The position numbers and the translations under genes are program-made. Below, piece after piece: positions 39,532 to 48,931 of a stretch of 64,000 nt of DNA. Position 1 is the first letter of the stretch; each line of letters begins with the position of its first letter. The stretch comes from Paraniabella ginsengisoli (GTDB lineage Bacteria; Bacteroidota; Bacteroidia; Chitinophagales; Chitinophagaceae), in the NCBI RefSeq assembly GCF_022513635.1, contig NZ_JAKWBL010000001.1, positions 930,001 through 994,000 on the forward strand. The letters are read 5' to 3'. The notes under the pieces were generated by a model. It had not been told where the DNA came from. It was given only the letters and a program-made list of their open reading frames with translations, and searched no databases.

Positions 39532-41853
39532 ATGCGTACACAAAACTTAGGCTATCCGCGGATTGGTAGCCAGCGTGAACTCAAGAAAGCCTGCGAGCAA
39601 TATTGGTCAGGCAAAATTCCTGTGCAACAATTATTGCAAACAGGGAAAACAATCAGAAATCAAAACTGGCAATTGCAAAAAGAAGCAGGAATAGATTTGA
39701 TTCCTTGCAATGATTTTTCTTATTATGATCAGGTGCTTGATGTTAGCATTATGGTTGGCGCTATTCCTGAAAGATATCATTCTTTGATGGAAGCCAAACA
39801 GTTGCCTGATATTGACCTGCTCTTTGCAATGGCAAGAGGATATCAACAAGATGGACAGGATGTAACAGCAATGGAGATGACTAAATGGTTTGATACGAAT
39901 TACCATTACCTTGTTCCTGAATTCACTGCTAATCAAACATTCACTTTGTATAACACAAAAATTCTGAATGAATTCTTGGAGGCAAAAGAAAGCGGTATTA
40001 ACGCGAAGCCTGTTTTGTTAGGCCCAGTATCTTATTTATTATTGGGAAAAGAAAAAGAGGAAGGTTTTCACAGATTGGAATTGATCAAAAAATTATTGCC
40101 TGTTTATCTGGAAATAATAAGCAAACTCGATGATGCCAATGCTCATTATATACAGTTTGATGAGCCTTGTCTTTCATTAAACCTGAGCGAAGCCGAGCAA
40201 AAAGTTTTTGAAAAAGCTTACAGGGAAATTAAGAACCGTTTCCCGCATTTGCATATTATTTTGGCAAGTTACTTTGAATGTTATGGCGATAACTTGCAAA
40301 CAGTTTTGAACCTTCCTGTTCAAACCATTCATCTTGATTTGGTTCGTTATCCCACACAATTGGATGATATTTTAGCAACCGATTTTGTAAAAACTAAAAC
40401 CAATCTTTCATTAGGTGTTGTGGATGGCAGAAATATCTGGAAAAACGATTTTCAACAATCACTTTCATTGATCAATAAAGCAGTTGAAAAAATAGGATCG
40501 GATAGGGTTTTGATTGCGCCATCTTGTTCATTGCTCCATGTTCCCTGCGATTTGGATTTGGAAACAAATGATAAAACGCTAACGCCTGAAATCAAGCCAT
40601 GGCTTGCATTTGCCAAACAAAAGATTGATGAAGTAGTAACATTGAAACAGCTGGCAAACAATGAAAATGCCGAAGCTGTAAGTATCAAAATGAAAGAAAA
40701 TATTGAGGCCAATGAAAGCCGTAAAACGTCTATTTTAATTCATAATAATAAAGTGAAAGAACGTGTTGCAGCCATCGGTGAAAAAGATGATCAGCGTATC
40801 AGCGATTTTTCTACAAGAAAAGTAAAACAGCGAAAAGCACTGGGTTTACCAATGTTTCCAACTACTACAATTGGTTCTTTTCCGCAAACAGCTGAAGTAA
40901 GAAGTTGGAGAGTAAAGTTGAAAAATGGCGCGTTGACACAGCAGGAATATGATGATTTGATTGCGAAGGAAACAACCGAAGCTATACGCTGGCAGGAAGA
41001 AACCGGCATTGATGTGTTGGTGCATGGCGAGTTTGAACGCAATGATATGGTGGAATATTTTGGTGAACAGTTGGGTGGTTTTGTCTTTTCTAAAAATGGA
41101 TGGGTGCAAAGTTATGGTAGCCGCTGTGTAAAGCCACCCATCATTTATGGCGATGTAAGTCGCCCTGCGCCTATGACGTTGCGCTGGACTGCATTTGCAC
41201 AATCGCTTACTAAACAATGGGTAAAGGGAATGCTTACCGGGCCGGTTACCATTTTGCAATGGAGTTTTGTGCGCAACGATCAGCCACGTAGCGAAACCTG
41301 CACTCAAATTGCATTGGCTATCAGAGATGAAGTAGTGGATTTAGAAAATGCAGGGATCAAAATTATCCAGATTGACGAACCAGCCATCCGCGAAGGTTTG
41401 CCTTTGCGTAAAGAGAATTGGCAGGAATATTTACAATGGGCGGTGAAGGCGTTTCGTATTTCCGCAAGCGGCGTAAAAGACGATACGCAAATTCACACGC
41501 ACATGTGTTATTCAGAGTTTAACGACATCATTCAAAATATTGCTGATATGGATGCAGATGTTATTACTATTGAATGTAGCCGCTCACAAATGGAATTGCT
41601 GGATGCTTTTGCTGATTTTAAATATCCTAATGAAATAGGGCCTGGCGTTTACGACATTCATGCTCCAAGAGTACCTTCAAAAGAAGAAATGATGCTATTG
41701 ATGGAAAAAGCGATGGCCGTTGTACCTGTCGAGCAACTTTGGGTGAATCCTGATTGTGGCCTCAAAACAAGGCATTGGGAAGAAACCAGAACAGCATTGA
41801 AAGAAATGGTAGATGCTGCAAAAGGGCTAAGGTTACTGGTGCAGCAGGATTGA
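39532..41853 (+). CDS. metE: Cobalamin-independent methionine synthase
   Basis: 773 residues, full family length and intact. The N-terminal barrel starts LGYPRIGSQRELKKACEQYW. The C-terminal catalytic barrel starts at about 430 (LGLPMFPTTTIGSFPQTAEVR). Zinc ligands lie in HTHMCYSEF (His and Cys), IECSRS (Glu) and NPDCGLKTR (Cys); the homocysteine site includes VHGEFERNDMVEYFGE and QIDEPAIREGLPLR. It transfers the methyl group of 5-methyl-tetrahydropteroyl-triglutamate to homocysteine in the cytoplasm. A cobalamin riboswitch upstream controls it. This implies a B12-dependent MetH and B12 uptake elsewhere in the genome. Confidence 0.97.
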   Translation: MRTQNLGYPRIGSQRELKKACEQYWSGKIPVQQLLQTGKTIRNQNWQLQKEAGIDLIPCNDFSYYDQVLDVSIMVGAIPERYHSLMEAKQLPDIDLLFAMARGYQQDGQDVTAMEMTKWFDTNYHYLVPEFTANQTFTLYNTKILNEFLEAKESGINAKPVLLGPVSYLLLGKEKEEGFHRLELIKKLLPVYLEIISKLDDANAHYIQFDEPCLSLNLSEAEQKVFEKAYREIKNRFPHLHIILASYFECYGDNLQTVLNLPVQTIHLDLVRYPTQLDDILATDFVKTKTNLSLGVVDGRNIWKNDFQQSLSLINKAVEKIGSDRVLIAPSCSLLHVPCDLDLETNDKTLTPEIKPWLAFAKQKIDEVVTLKQLANNENAEAVSIKMKENIEANESRKTSILIHNNKVKERVAAIGEKDDQRISDFSTRKVKQRKALGLPMFPTTTIGSFPQTAEVRSWRVKLKNGALTQQEYDDLIAKETTEAIRWQEETGIDVLVHGEFERNDMVEYFGEQLGGFVFSKNGWVQSYGSRCVKPPIIYGDVSRPAPMTLRWTAFAQSLTKQWVKGMLTGPVTILQWSFVRNDQPRSETCTQIALAIRDEVVDLENAGIKIIQIDEPAIREGLPLRKENWQEYLQWAVKAFRISASGVKDDTQIHTHMCYSEFNDIIQNIADMDADVITIECSRSQMELLDAFADFKYPNEIGPGVYDIHAPRVPSKEEMMLLMEKAMAVVPVEQLWVNPDCGLKTRHWEETRTALKEMVDAAKGLRLLVQQD

Positions 41854-41866
41854 TACGGGATACACG

Positions 41867-41910
41867 TATAATTTATAGCCCACGGTTTAAACCGTGGGCT
41901 ATAAATTATA
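41867..41910. terminator. 44-bp perfect palindrome after metE
   Basis: GCCCACGGTTTAAACCGTGGGC (22-bp centre, given here as half-site GCCCACGGTTT and its complement) extends to a perfect 44-bp palindrome that also includes TATAATTTATA/TATAAATTATA. It lies 13 bp after the metE stop codon and 32 bp before the PIG-L gene, so it may terminate metE. The same TAGCCCACGG type is common in Bacteroidota intergenic DNA. Confidence 0.75.
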
Positions 41911-41942
41911 AAACCTTCGAGGTTTTCTTTTATTTTCGTAAG

Positions 41943-44418
41943 ATGAAAATTCGGTTTCTTGTTTATACATTTTTGTTATGTTATATAAACGTGTATGCAC
42001 AATCCACAAGTGCATCACAAATTTTGCAGCGTATTCAAAAGCTCAAAGTGTTGGGGTCGGTGCTATACATTGCGGCGCATCCGGATGATGAAAATACGCG
42101 GCTGATTGCTTATTTGGCTAATGATAAATTGTATAGAACCGGTTATTTGTCGCTAACACGCGGCGATGGAGGACAAAACCTGATTGGCGATGAGCAGGGC
42201 ATTGAATTAGGTTTGATAAGAACACAGGAATTGCTTGCTGCACGACGCATTGATGGTGGTGAACAGTTTTTCACCAGAGCTTATGATTTTGGCTATTCAA
42301 AAAACCCACAGGAAACTTTCACTAAATGGGATAAAGAAAAAGTATTAGCGGATGTAGTTTGGGTGATCCGTAATTTTCAACCCGATGTTATTATCACAAG
42401 ATTTCCGGTAACCGGCGAAGGCGGACACGGGCATCATACGGCCAGCGCTATTTTGGCAAATGAAGCGTTTAAAGCTGCTGCAGATCCTAAACAATTTGCA
42501 GAACAACTCAAATATGTAAAACCTTGGCAGGCGAAAAGAATACTTTGGAACACTTTCAATTTTGGAGGAAACAATACTACCGATCCGTCTCAGTTTAATG
42601 TAAATGTTGGCGGGTTTAATAGTTTGCTTGGAAAAAGTTACGGAGAAATAGCAGCTGAAAGCCGCAGCCAGCATAAGTCACAGGGGTTTGGTTCTGCTGC
42701 AACAAGAGGCGATAGTTATGAATATTTCAGGACAACAGCAGGTGAAGCGCCGAAGAAAGAGCTTACAGATGGTGTTGATGTAAGTTGGAGTAGAATAGGT
42801 GAAAACGGAACTGAAATTTCAAACCTGATTAAAGAAGTTGAACAAAAATTTAATACTGCAACTCCACAGGCTTCCGTGCCGGCACTTGTTAAGCTGTACA
42901 AATTGTTGCATAAAAATGGTGATGATTACTGGATCAATAAAAAGAAAAAAGAAGTACAGGCTTTAATTGCACAATGTAGCGGCTTATATATTGACGCTTA
43001 TACCAACCAGCCTTTTGCTGTTCAAACAGGCAATGTTTCTTTGAATATCGTTTTAAATAACAGGCTGGGTGCAGATGCTACTTTAAAATCTGTTTCTCTT
43101 GCAGATGTGAATACGAGTGTAAATAAAACACTGGAAAAAAATAAGAATTTCACACTCGATAAGAAAATCGAGGTGCCGTTAAGCAAAGAAGTAACACAAC
43201 CATACTGGTTAAACGAACGAAAAGAGGAAGGTTTGTTTTTTGTGGCTGATCAGCAGATGATTGGCGTTGCGGATGTGCAACTCGCTTACATAGCTAAGTT
43301 TTCAATTAATATTCAAGGCCAGGATTTTGTATTTGAAAAGCCGGTTAGGTATAAACATACTGATCCTGTAAAAGGCGAAACTTATCAACCCATGATTGTT
43401 GTGCCGCCCGCTACCGTAACCGCTTCGCCTAATTTGCTGGTGTTTAATCAAACCGATCATCGCACGCAACGTGTTCAAACGCAATTGCACGCTTTTGCAA
43501 ATATTGAAGGTAATATCACCGCAGGCCTTACTGGCATTGATTATTCTGGGGTGCAGCAAAATACACTTCAATTAAACAGCGGCAAAACTGCTGTTTTCAA
43601 TTTTGATGTAACAGAAAAGCATGCGCCTGAAGAAGTATATACTTTAACTGCTTATGCCAATAAAAAAACTGCGAAAGATACTGTTGGTTATCATCTTGCT
43701 TTAAGAAGTATTGATTACGACCACATACCTTCCATCAGGTATTTTTATCCTGACTTTATAACTACTTTGAATATTGATTTAAAAACTGTTGGAAAAAAGT
43801 AGGTTATATTCCCGGGGCCGGGGACAAAGTGGCTGTGATATTGGAGCGCATGGGTTATGATGTAACTATTCTGGATAAAACAACACTTCCTGTATATGAT
43901 TTAGGCCGTTTCGATGCTATTATTACTGGCGTGAGAGCTTACAACACCAACGAATGGATGGATGAATATTACGATGAGCTGATGAATTATGTGGAACAAG
44001 GCGGAAACCTGATCGTTCAATATAATACGAGTAATAACATAGGTTCTGTAAAGTCTAAAATTGGTCCGTATGACTTTAGCATTACTCGAAACAGGATTAC
44101 TGATGAGAATGCTAAAGTGACAATTATGGCGCCTTCACATAAAGTGTTTAACTTTCCGAACAAGATAACAGACAAAGATTTCGAACATTGGATACAGGAG
44201 CGAAGTATTTATCACGCAGGCGGTTGGGACAGCAATTTCAAACCGTTGCTGTCAATGGCTGATCCGGGCGAAGGAGCCGAAGAAGGTAGCCTGATTACAG
44301 CTAAATACGGAAAAGGAAATTTTACTTATACCGGACTCGTGTTTTTAGAGAGCTGCCCGCCGCAGTACCAGGTGCTATGCGCTTGCTGGCAAATTTGATT
44401 GCGTTGAATCAGGAGTGA
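41943..44418 (+). CDS. Secreted PIG-L (LmbE-like) deacetylase with GATase-like C-terminus (two frameshifts)
   Basis: 825 residues after adding one base each at the A6 run 43793-43798 and the T5 run 44342-44346. The ATG at 41943 has a signal peptide (MKIRFLVYTFLLCYINVYA). The PIG-L domain (about 30-290) has the zinc motif AAHPDDENTRLIAYL and the distal GEGGHGHHTASAIL. A beta-rich middle (about 400-620) follows. The C-terminal 200 residues (GYIPGAGDKVAVILERMGYDVTILD..., FDAIITGVRAYNT, VEQGGNLIVQYNTSNN) look like a glutamine-amidotransferase/ThuA-type fold. PIG-L enzymes remove N-acetyl groups from amino sugars; here probably in the envelope. Confidence 0.9.
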
Positions 44419-44526
44419 TAAGTTGATAGGTGACAGTTGATAGATGACAGTGTGGTTGCAGGTTACAGGTTCCGGATTACTGGTATTTCGTACATCGTAA
44501 TTCCTACATCGTATATCAATTGTTGA

Positions 44527-44598
44527 TTGATAACCGGAACGATAAAACGAGCGTGGCAATACCGATGCTATATATTCTACAGCTGGGTCAATAAAAAA
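44527..44598 (+). repeat. Dispersed hairpin repeat (R4)
   Basis: ATAACCGGAACGATAAAACG, then AGCGTGGCAATACCGATGCT, then TATATTCTACAGCTGGGTCA and AATAAAAA. Its closest relatives are R5 (52667-52741) and R7 (60013-60088). The GTGGCA/TGCTAT stem keeps pairing through G-U. Confidence 0.8.
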
Positions 44599-44611
44599 AT
44601 GTATTTGAATA

Positions 44612-44791
44612 ATGAGCGATAATAATAAGAAAACGATAATGGGAGTAAGGCGCGGTGAAATGGCATTTTTTGTAGCCATTATTATTGGCTTGATAATAGG
44701 CACATTGGTGAAGAAAGTAAGACTGGGCCTGATGTTGGGGCTGATTATAGGATTGTGTATTGTTTTTTTAAACAGCTTTCGTAAAAAATAA
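44612..44791 (+). CDS. Small membrane protein, 59 aa
   Basis: MSDNNKKTIMGVRRGEMAFF... is 59 residues with two hydrophobic segments (about 18-33, FFVAIIIGLIIGTLV, and about 37-53, LGLMLGLIIGLCIVFL) and a basic tail SFRKK. It is the first of two tiny ORFs upstream of the symporter gene, with a 5-bp gap to the second. I recognise no family. Synonymous context, a compact polycistronic layout and two clean helices argue for a real gene; lack of a known homologue is the doubt. Confidence 0.6.
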   Translation: MSDNNKKTIMGVRRGEMAFFVAIIIGLIIGTLVKKVRLGLMLGLIIGLCIVFLNSFRKK

Positions 44792-44796
44792 TAACT

Positions 44797-44919
44797 ATGC
44801 ATGAAGATGATAATAGGCCTCCTTTGTTTGGATCGTGGCATATCTGGTATGTAGTTGTGGCGGCTATTTTGATATTGTTAATTGTATTTTTTTATTATTT
44901 GACGAAGAAATTTTCATGA
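44797..44919 (+). CDS. Small membrane protein, 40 aa, overlapping the symporter start
   Basis: MHEDDNRPPLFGSWHIWYVV... is 40 residues with an acidic, aromatic N-terminus and one transmembrane helix (about 18-34, VVVAAILILLIVFFYYL). Its stop codon overlaps the symporter start (ATGA at 44916-44919), the classic arrangement for translational coupling and for a subunit made together with its transporter. Small partners of SSS-type symporters are known (e.g. DUF485/DUF4212 types), but this sequence is not one I can name. It is too short for routine gene callers. Confidence 0.75.
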   Translation: MHEDDNRPPLFGSWHIWYVVVAAILILLIVFFYYLTKKFS

Positions 44920-46614
44920 CTTCATTAGACTGGATAGTACTTGGCGGCACACTTATACTCATTATTCTGTATGGAATATATAAAAGCAAGAGCAGCAAGG
45001 ATCTTGATGGGTATTTTTTGTCGAACCGCAGTATGCCCTGGTATGTTGTTTTGCTAAGTATTATTGGTACGCAGGCGAGTGCTGTCACCTTCTTAGCCGC
45101 GCCGGGACAGGCTTACACAGATGGCATGCGTTTCGTTCAGTATTATTTTGGATTACCACTAGCTGCTATAGTAATATGCATATCGTTTGTGCCAGTTTTT
45201 AGCAGGCTTAAAGTATATACCGCTTATGAATATCTTGAGAGCCGATTTGATTCTAAAACACGAACCTTTACTTCTTTCCTGTTTTTATTACAACGTGGTT
45301 TGTCGACGGGCATTAGCATATTTGCGCCGTCGCTTATTTTGTCAGTGATCTTTGGCTGGAATATTTATGTCACAAACTTGTTAATTGGTGGTTTGCTTAT
45401 TATTTACACTGTTGGCGGTGGAGCCAGGGCTATTGCTTACACACAGCAATTGCAGTTTTTTATTATAATGATAGCTTTGTTTTTAGCGGGTTATTATATG
45501 GTGAAAGGATTGCCTGAAGGGATTGGTTTTACTGATGCTTTGTCGATAGGAGGTAAGTTGGGGAAGTTCAATGTAATTACAACTGGTTTTGAAAACGGAT
45601 CGTTCGATTGGGGAGATCGTTACAATATTTTCAGTGGTATTATCGGTGGCTTTTTTTAGCGCTTTCCTATTTTGGAACCGATCAATCGCAGGTGGGGCGC
45701 TATCTGACAGCTAAAAACTTAAAGGAAAGCCGGGTAGGATTATTGATGAATGGTATTGTAAAGGTGCCGATGCAGTTTTGCATATTGTTGCTAGGCGTAT
45801 TGGTGTTTTCATTTTATCAATTTCACAAAGCTCCGGCATTTTTTAATGATTATGAATTAACAAGACTTGAGAATTCCCAATACAATGATGCGTTGGATAT
45901 ACAGAAGGAAAAGCTTGCTCACATTAATGATCAGAAAGCTGTATTGTTGAAAGGGTACGCTAAAACTAATTCGGATGAAAAGTTGATTGGTTTAAAACAT
46001 TTACAGGACAGCGTAAGCCTTATTAGAAATGATATAAAAGATTTAATTAAGGAAAACGGCGGCAGTGAAAATGATACTAATTATATTTTTTGAAATTCGT
46101 GATGGATTATTTGCCGAAAGGGCTTGTGGGGTTGATTATTGCTGTGATTTTCCTGGCCAGTTGGGGAAGCATTGCGGCAGCTATCAATTCATTGTCATCA
46201 AGCACGGTAATAGATATTCATAAAAAATATTACAAAAAAGCCAAGCGGGATGATTATGCTTATTCCCAAATCTACACGATTATATGGAGTTTGTTTTGTA
46301 TTGGCGTTGCGATGTTTGTAGCCAACTGGAGCAGTAGCTTAATTGAAGTAGTTAATATTTTGGGCTCACTTTTTTACGGAACTATTTTGGGCGTTTTCCT
46401 GGTGGCGTTTTATGCAAAAAGAGTAAAAGGCAACGCTGTTTTCGCTGCGGCCATTATTACTGAAGTAGTGATTATTTTGTTATTTATTTTAAATGAATAT
46501 GAAATAATAAGTCTCGGATTTTTATGGCTGAATATGATTGGAGCAATTATGGTTTATGTGATTGCTTTGTTGATTCAGCTCATGTTTCCTCAACGTATCC
46601 CATCAGCGGAATAA
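44916..46614 (+). CDS. Sodium/solute symporter with a long inserted loop (two frameshifts)
   Basis: 566 residues after adding one base each to the T7 run at 45651-45657 and the T6 run at 46086-46091. The SSS signature is clear: DLDGYFLSNRSMPWYVVLLSIIGTQASAVTFLAAPGQAYTDG, YEYLESRFDSKTRTF, YTVGGGARAIAYTQQLQ, LALSYFGTDQSQVGRYL and later SWGSIAAAINSLSSSTVIDI. Between helices (about 305-390) sits an 80-residue hydrophilic, helical insert (FNDYELTRLENSQYNDALDI...SLIRNDIKDLIKENGG). Its start overlaps the 40-aa membrane ORF. The substrate is unknown; the neighbouring deacetylase hints at sugar-type solutes. The 3' end overlaps the convergent dipeptidase gene by 12 bp. Confidence 0.9.
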
Positions 46615-47292
46615 TTTTCTAAAAGGAATATCAAGAACGGTAAACGAAATATTACTTTTGAATGTGTAATGCCACCATTCTGTGGCTAGCGCAGTAAAGC
46701 CATGTTTTTCCATAGCTGATTTCAACAGCGCGCGATTATCTAAAATATGTTTTGGTAATGCTTTGAATGTGTGATGAGCAGTATCGGTAAAATTGTCAAA
46801 GCCTGTTCCCATGTTCAATTCTTTATCAGTTTTCAAGTCAATCAATGTAAGGTCAACGGCTGTTCCTCTGTTGTGGTTGCTACCTTTGACAGGATTTGCA
46901 ACATAGCGTTCATCTTTTACAAGCTCCCAAAATTTCTCAGTTACTGAAAATGGCCGGTAAGCATCAAAAACTTTAATGCCAAGTCCGGATTTTTTCAAAT
47001 CTTCCTGGACTGCCGCAAGTGCTGCTGCCGCCGGCTTTCTTAAAAATGTGGTATTCGTTCCTTTTGAATACATGCGCCTTTGCATGAAATTATCGCTGTC
47101 GGCATATTTTAAGTCATACACAATGCCCGGTACAACTTGTTTTAACTCCATCATCTTTGTTTCAGGATGAATAGTTGAATGACGTTTATAGCTCTTAAAT
47201 GATCGTTCGACTTGCAGTTTTGTTTGCTGCGCTTGTGTGGCAAGCGTTGCAGCTATGCCAACTAAAATAGCGATGATAGTTTGTCGAAACAT
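46603..47292 (-). CDS. VanX-type D-alanyl-D-alanine dipeptidase (M15)
   Basis: 229 residues with a signal peptide (MFRQTIIAILVGIAATLATQA, cut before Q). M15D motifs are all present: VFDAYRPFSVTEKFWELV, the zinc site SNHNRGTAVDLTLID (SxHxxGxAxD) and the catalytic Glu and third ligand EWWHYTF. The enzyme hydrolyses D-Ala-D-Ala in the periplasm and in most bacteria serves cell-wall recycling; there are no VanH/VanA/VanR/VanS genes here, so no resistance operon is suggested. It follows the cupin gene by 21 bp on the same strand and is convergent with the symporter. Confidence 0.92.
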   Translation of the reverse strand: MFRQTIIAILVGIAATLATQAQQTKLQVERSFKSYKRHSTIHPETKMMELKQVVPGIVYDLKYADSDNFMQRRMYSKGTNTTFLRKPAAAALAAVQEDLKKSGLGIKVFDAYRPFSVTEKFWELVKDERYVANPVKGSNHNRGTAVDLTLIDLKTDKELNMGTGFDNFTDTAHHTFKALPKHILDNRALLKSAMEKHGFTALATEWWHYTFKSNISFTVLDIPFRKLFR

Positions 47293-47313
47293 TTACAGGC
47301 GTTGGGTTTGATG

Positions 47314-47708
47314 TTATTCTGTTGTTTGCCCGTCAAAATCTTTCTCATTTTCTTCGGCTTCTTTTTTGTAGATCGTACAATACCATCTTTATGATGAGGT
47401 GGTGCGTAAATGGTGTACATTTTTAACGCAGTATTTCCAGTGTTGATTACATTATGTTTTGCTCCCGAAGGAATGATGATCGCTGATCCATCTTTTACTG
47501 CATATTCATTACCATCAATGATGCATTTACCTTCGCCTTGTTCAAAGCGAAAGAACTGATCATTTTCGTTATGTATCTCTTCTCCAATTTCTTCGCCGGG
47601 TAATAAGCTCATCAACACCAATTGCATATGTGATGCAGTATATAATACTTTTCTAAAGTTATTGTTCTCGATGGTGAGCGATTCAATGTTCGTGTGGAAA
47701 CCTTGCAT
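47314..47708 (-). CDS. Small cupin protein (one frameshift)
   Basis: 131 residues after adding one base to the T6 run at 47362-47367, which restores a natural end (STKKEAEENEKDFDGQTTE) at 47314. Without the correction the frame would overrun into the dipeptidase gene. Single cupin barrel: motif 1 is GEEIGEEIHNENDQFFRFEQGEGK and motif 2 is IIIPSGAKHNVINTGNTALKMYTIY, with HxN...E and H as metal ligands. Substrate unknown. It lies 19 bp after the GroES-like gene on the same strand, so the two may be co-transcribed with the dipeptidase gene. Confidence 0.88.
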
Positions 47709-47727
47709 GTGTTTTACTTTTTATTGG

Positions 47728-48099
47728 TTACAAATCTTCCTCGCGCTCCAGCATAAGGATGGCGCTTTGCGGAACGATAAAATACTTATCACCTTCATAC
47801 ATTACTTCGGTGGCGCTACTGATTAAGAAGATGGCAAGATCACCTTCTTTTGCCTGTAAAGGCACATATTTCACCTGGTCTTCTTCGCTTTTCCAGGGCT
47901 CATCATCAACGGCTACTGGTATGGCATAACCCGGGCCTGTTTTAATTACATAACCTTGTTGCACTTTTTCTTTTTCCTGAACACCGGGAGGGAGATATAA
48001 ACCGCTGGCAGTACGTTCGTCGGGCTTCGCTGGTTTTATCAAAATCCTGTCACCAATAACAATTAATTTTTTAAACCTGTTTTCAGATGTAATACGCAT
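47728..48099 (-). CDS. GroES-like co-chaperonin-fold protein
   Basis: 123 residues. GroES-type beta-barrel signs are VIGDRILIKPAKPDERTASGLYLPPG (mobile-loop region ERTASGLYLPP), GYVIKTGPGY, a linker with DDEPWKSEEDQVKYVPLQ, and EGDLAIFLISSATEVMYEGDKYFIVPQSAILML. It is longer than the canonical 95-residue GroES and is not next to groEL, so it is probably a divergent paralogue, not the main co-chaperonin. Whether it caps a GroEL ring is unknown. Confidence 0.85.
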   Translation of the reverse strand: MRITSENRFKKLIVIGDRILIKPAKPDERTASGLYLPPGVQEKEKVQQGYVIKTGPGYAIPVAVDDEPWKSEEDQVKYVPLQAKEGDLAIFLISSATEVMYEGDKYFIVPQSAILMLEREEDL

Positions 48100-48188
48100 A
48101 GTTAAATTTCGATAACAAAAATACTGATTATTTTTTTGATTTTTTTGTTATGCGATTGCGAGATACGAATATAGTTATTGGGCAATTA

Positions 48189-48605
48189 TTACGATGTGGA
48201 AATATACTCGACAATAGTTACGATTTTTGTCTTACCAATATTCTTTAAAATCAAAAGGTCTTTGTCTCCCGTTAGTAGATGAGTTGCTCTGCCATCTTTT
48301 GCGAGTGCTAATAGAAAGTTGTCTTTGGGATCTCGGCAATGAGTTATTTCTGATTTAACTGAAATAAACATAGCCTTTGTTTGCATGTCAATTAACAAAT
48401 CATCCAAATCATTTAGCGAAAAGTATTTCCTGAATTTTGGTCGTTTTGCGACTTCTATAAATTCATTAATCAACTCCTGACTGAATAAAAGAATAATGTT
48501 AGAACTTAGAAGCAAATGATCGAGTTTGGATTGGTCGTTTGTTAACAAAAAACTTATCCATAAATTGGTGTCTATAATGATTCTATCCTTTCTTCTTATT
48601 GGCAT
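48189..48605 (-). CDS. PIN-domain toxin of a toxin-antitoxin pair
   Basis: 138 residues. The PIN nuclease signature is IIIDTNLWISFLL (first Asp), with EFIEVAKRPKFRKYF, then HCRDPKDNFLLALAKDGRATHLLTGDKDLL carrying the later acidic residues (DPKD, GDKD). It matches the putative-toxin PIN family (COG1569 type). The start ATG lies inside the 3' end of the antitoxin-like gene (23-bp overlap), the usual order antitoxin-toxin. The target RNA is unknown. Confidence 0.9.
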   Translation of the reverse strand: MPIRRKDRIIIDTNLWISFLLTNDQSKLDHLLLSSNIILLFSQELINEFIEVAKRPKFRKYFSLNDLDDLLIDMQTKAMFISVKSEITHCRDPKDNFLLALAKDGRATHLLTGDKDLLILKNIGKTKIVTIVEYISTS

Positions 48606-48807
48606 GCCGTTTAGTTCTTACGCTTTCAACTTCTTTTGTTATTTCTTCCAATGTAGGAGGGTTTAAAGATGCTTTTTTACGTATCCGCTTAACTACCTTC
48701 AGAAAAGAGTCATTAGAAGTTTTTGAAATAGAAATTAATTTCAAATCAGCAAGGTCTTGCAACAATTTATCTGCCTTAGGATTTAATATATCTACCTGAT
48801 AAGTCAT
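48583..48807 (-). CDS. Antitoxin partner of the PIN toxin
   Basis: 74 residues: MTYQVDILNPKADKLLQDLA, a hydrophobic/helical start, ISISKTSNDSFLKVVKRIRKKA, then an acidic-to-basic tail (EEITKEVESVRTKRHANKKKG). A helical protein of this size immediately upstream of and overlapping a PIN gene is the standard antitoxin position. The C-terminus is the likely toxin-binding part. No DNA-binding domain is clearly recognised. Confidence 0.8.
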   Translation of the reverse strand: MTYQVDILNPKADKLLQDLADLKLISISKTSNDSFLKVVKRIRKKASLNPPTLEEITKEVESVRTKRHANKKKG

Positions 48808-48931
48808 TTACCAAATTTAATAAAAGTCTTTGAAAGATTTTGATGTTCTCATAGAAACCGCAGAAATACATGGTAATTTGTATTACTCATGAAGCCATGT
48901 GTAATATAAAATACTTTGCGGTATGCTATCG

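Noticed and set aside
46603..47292. Vancomycin-resistance gene
   Set aside because: The protein is VanX-like, but it is secreted and has no resistance partners nearby; such dipeptidases are common housekeeping enzymes.
47262..47313. Longer C-terminus of the cupin protein reaching into the dipeptidase gene
   Set aside because: It exists only in the frame after the indel at 47362; the corrected frame stops at 47314.
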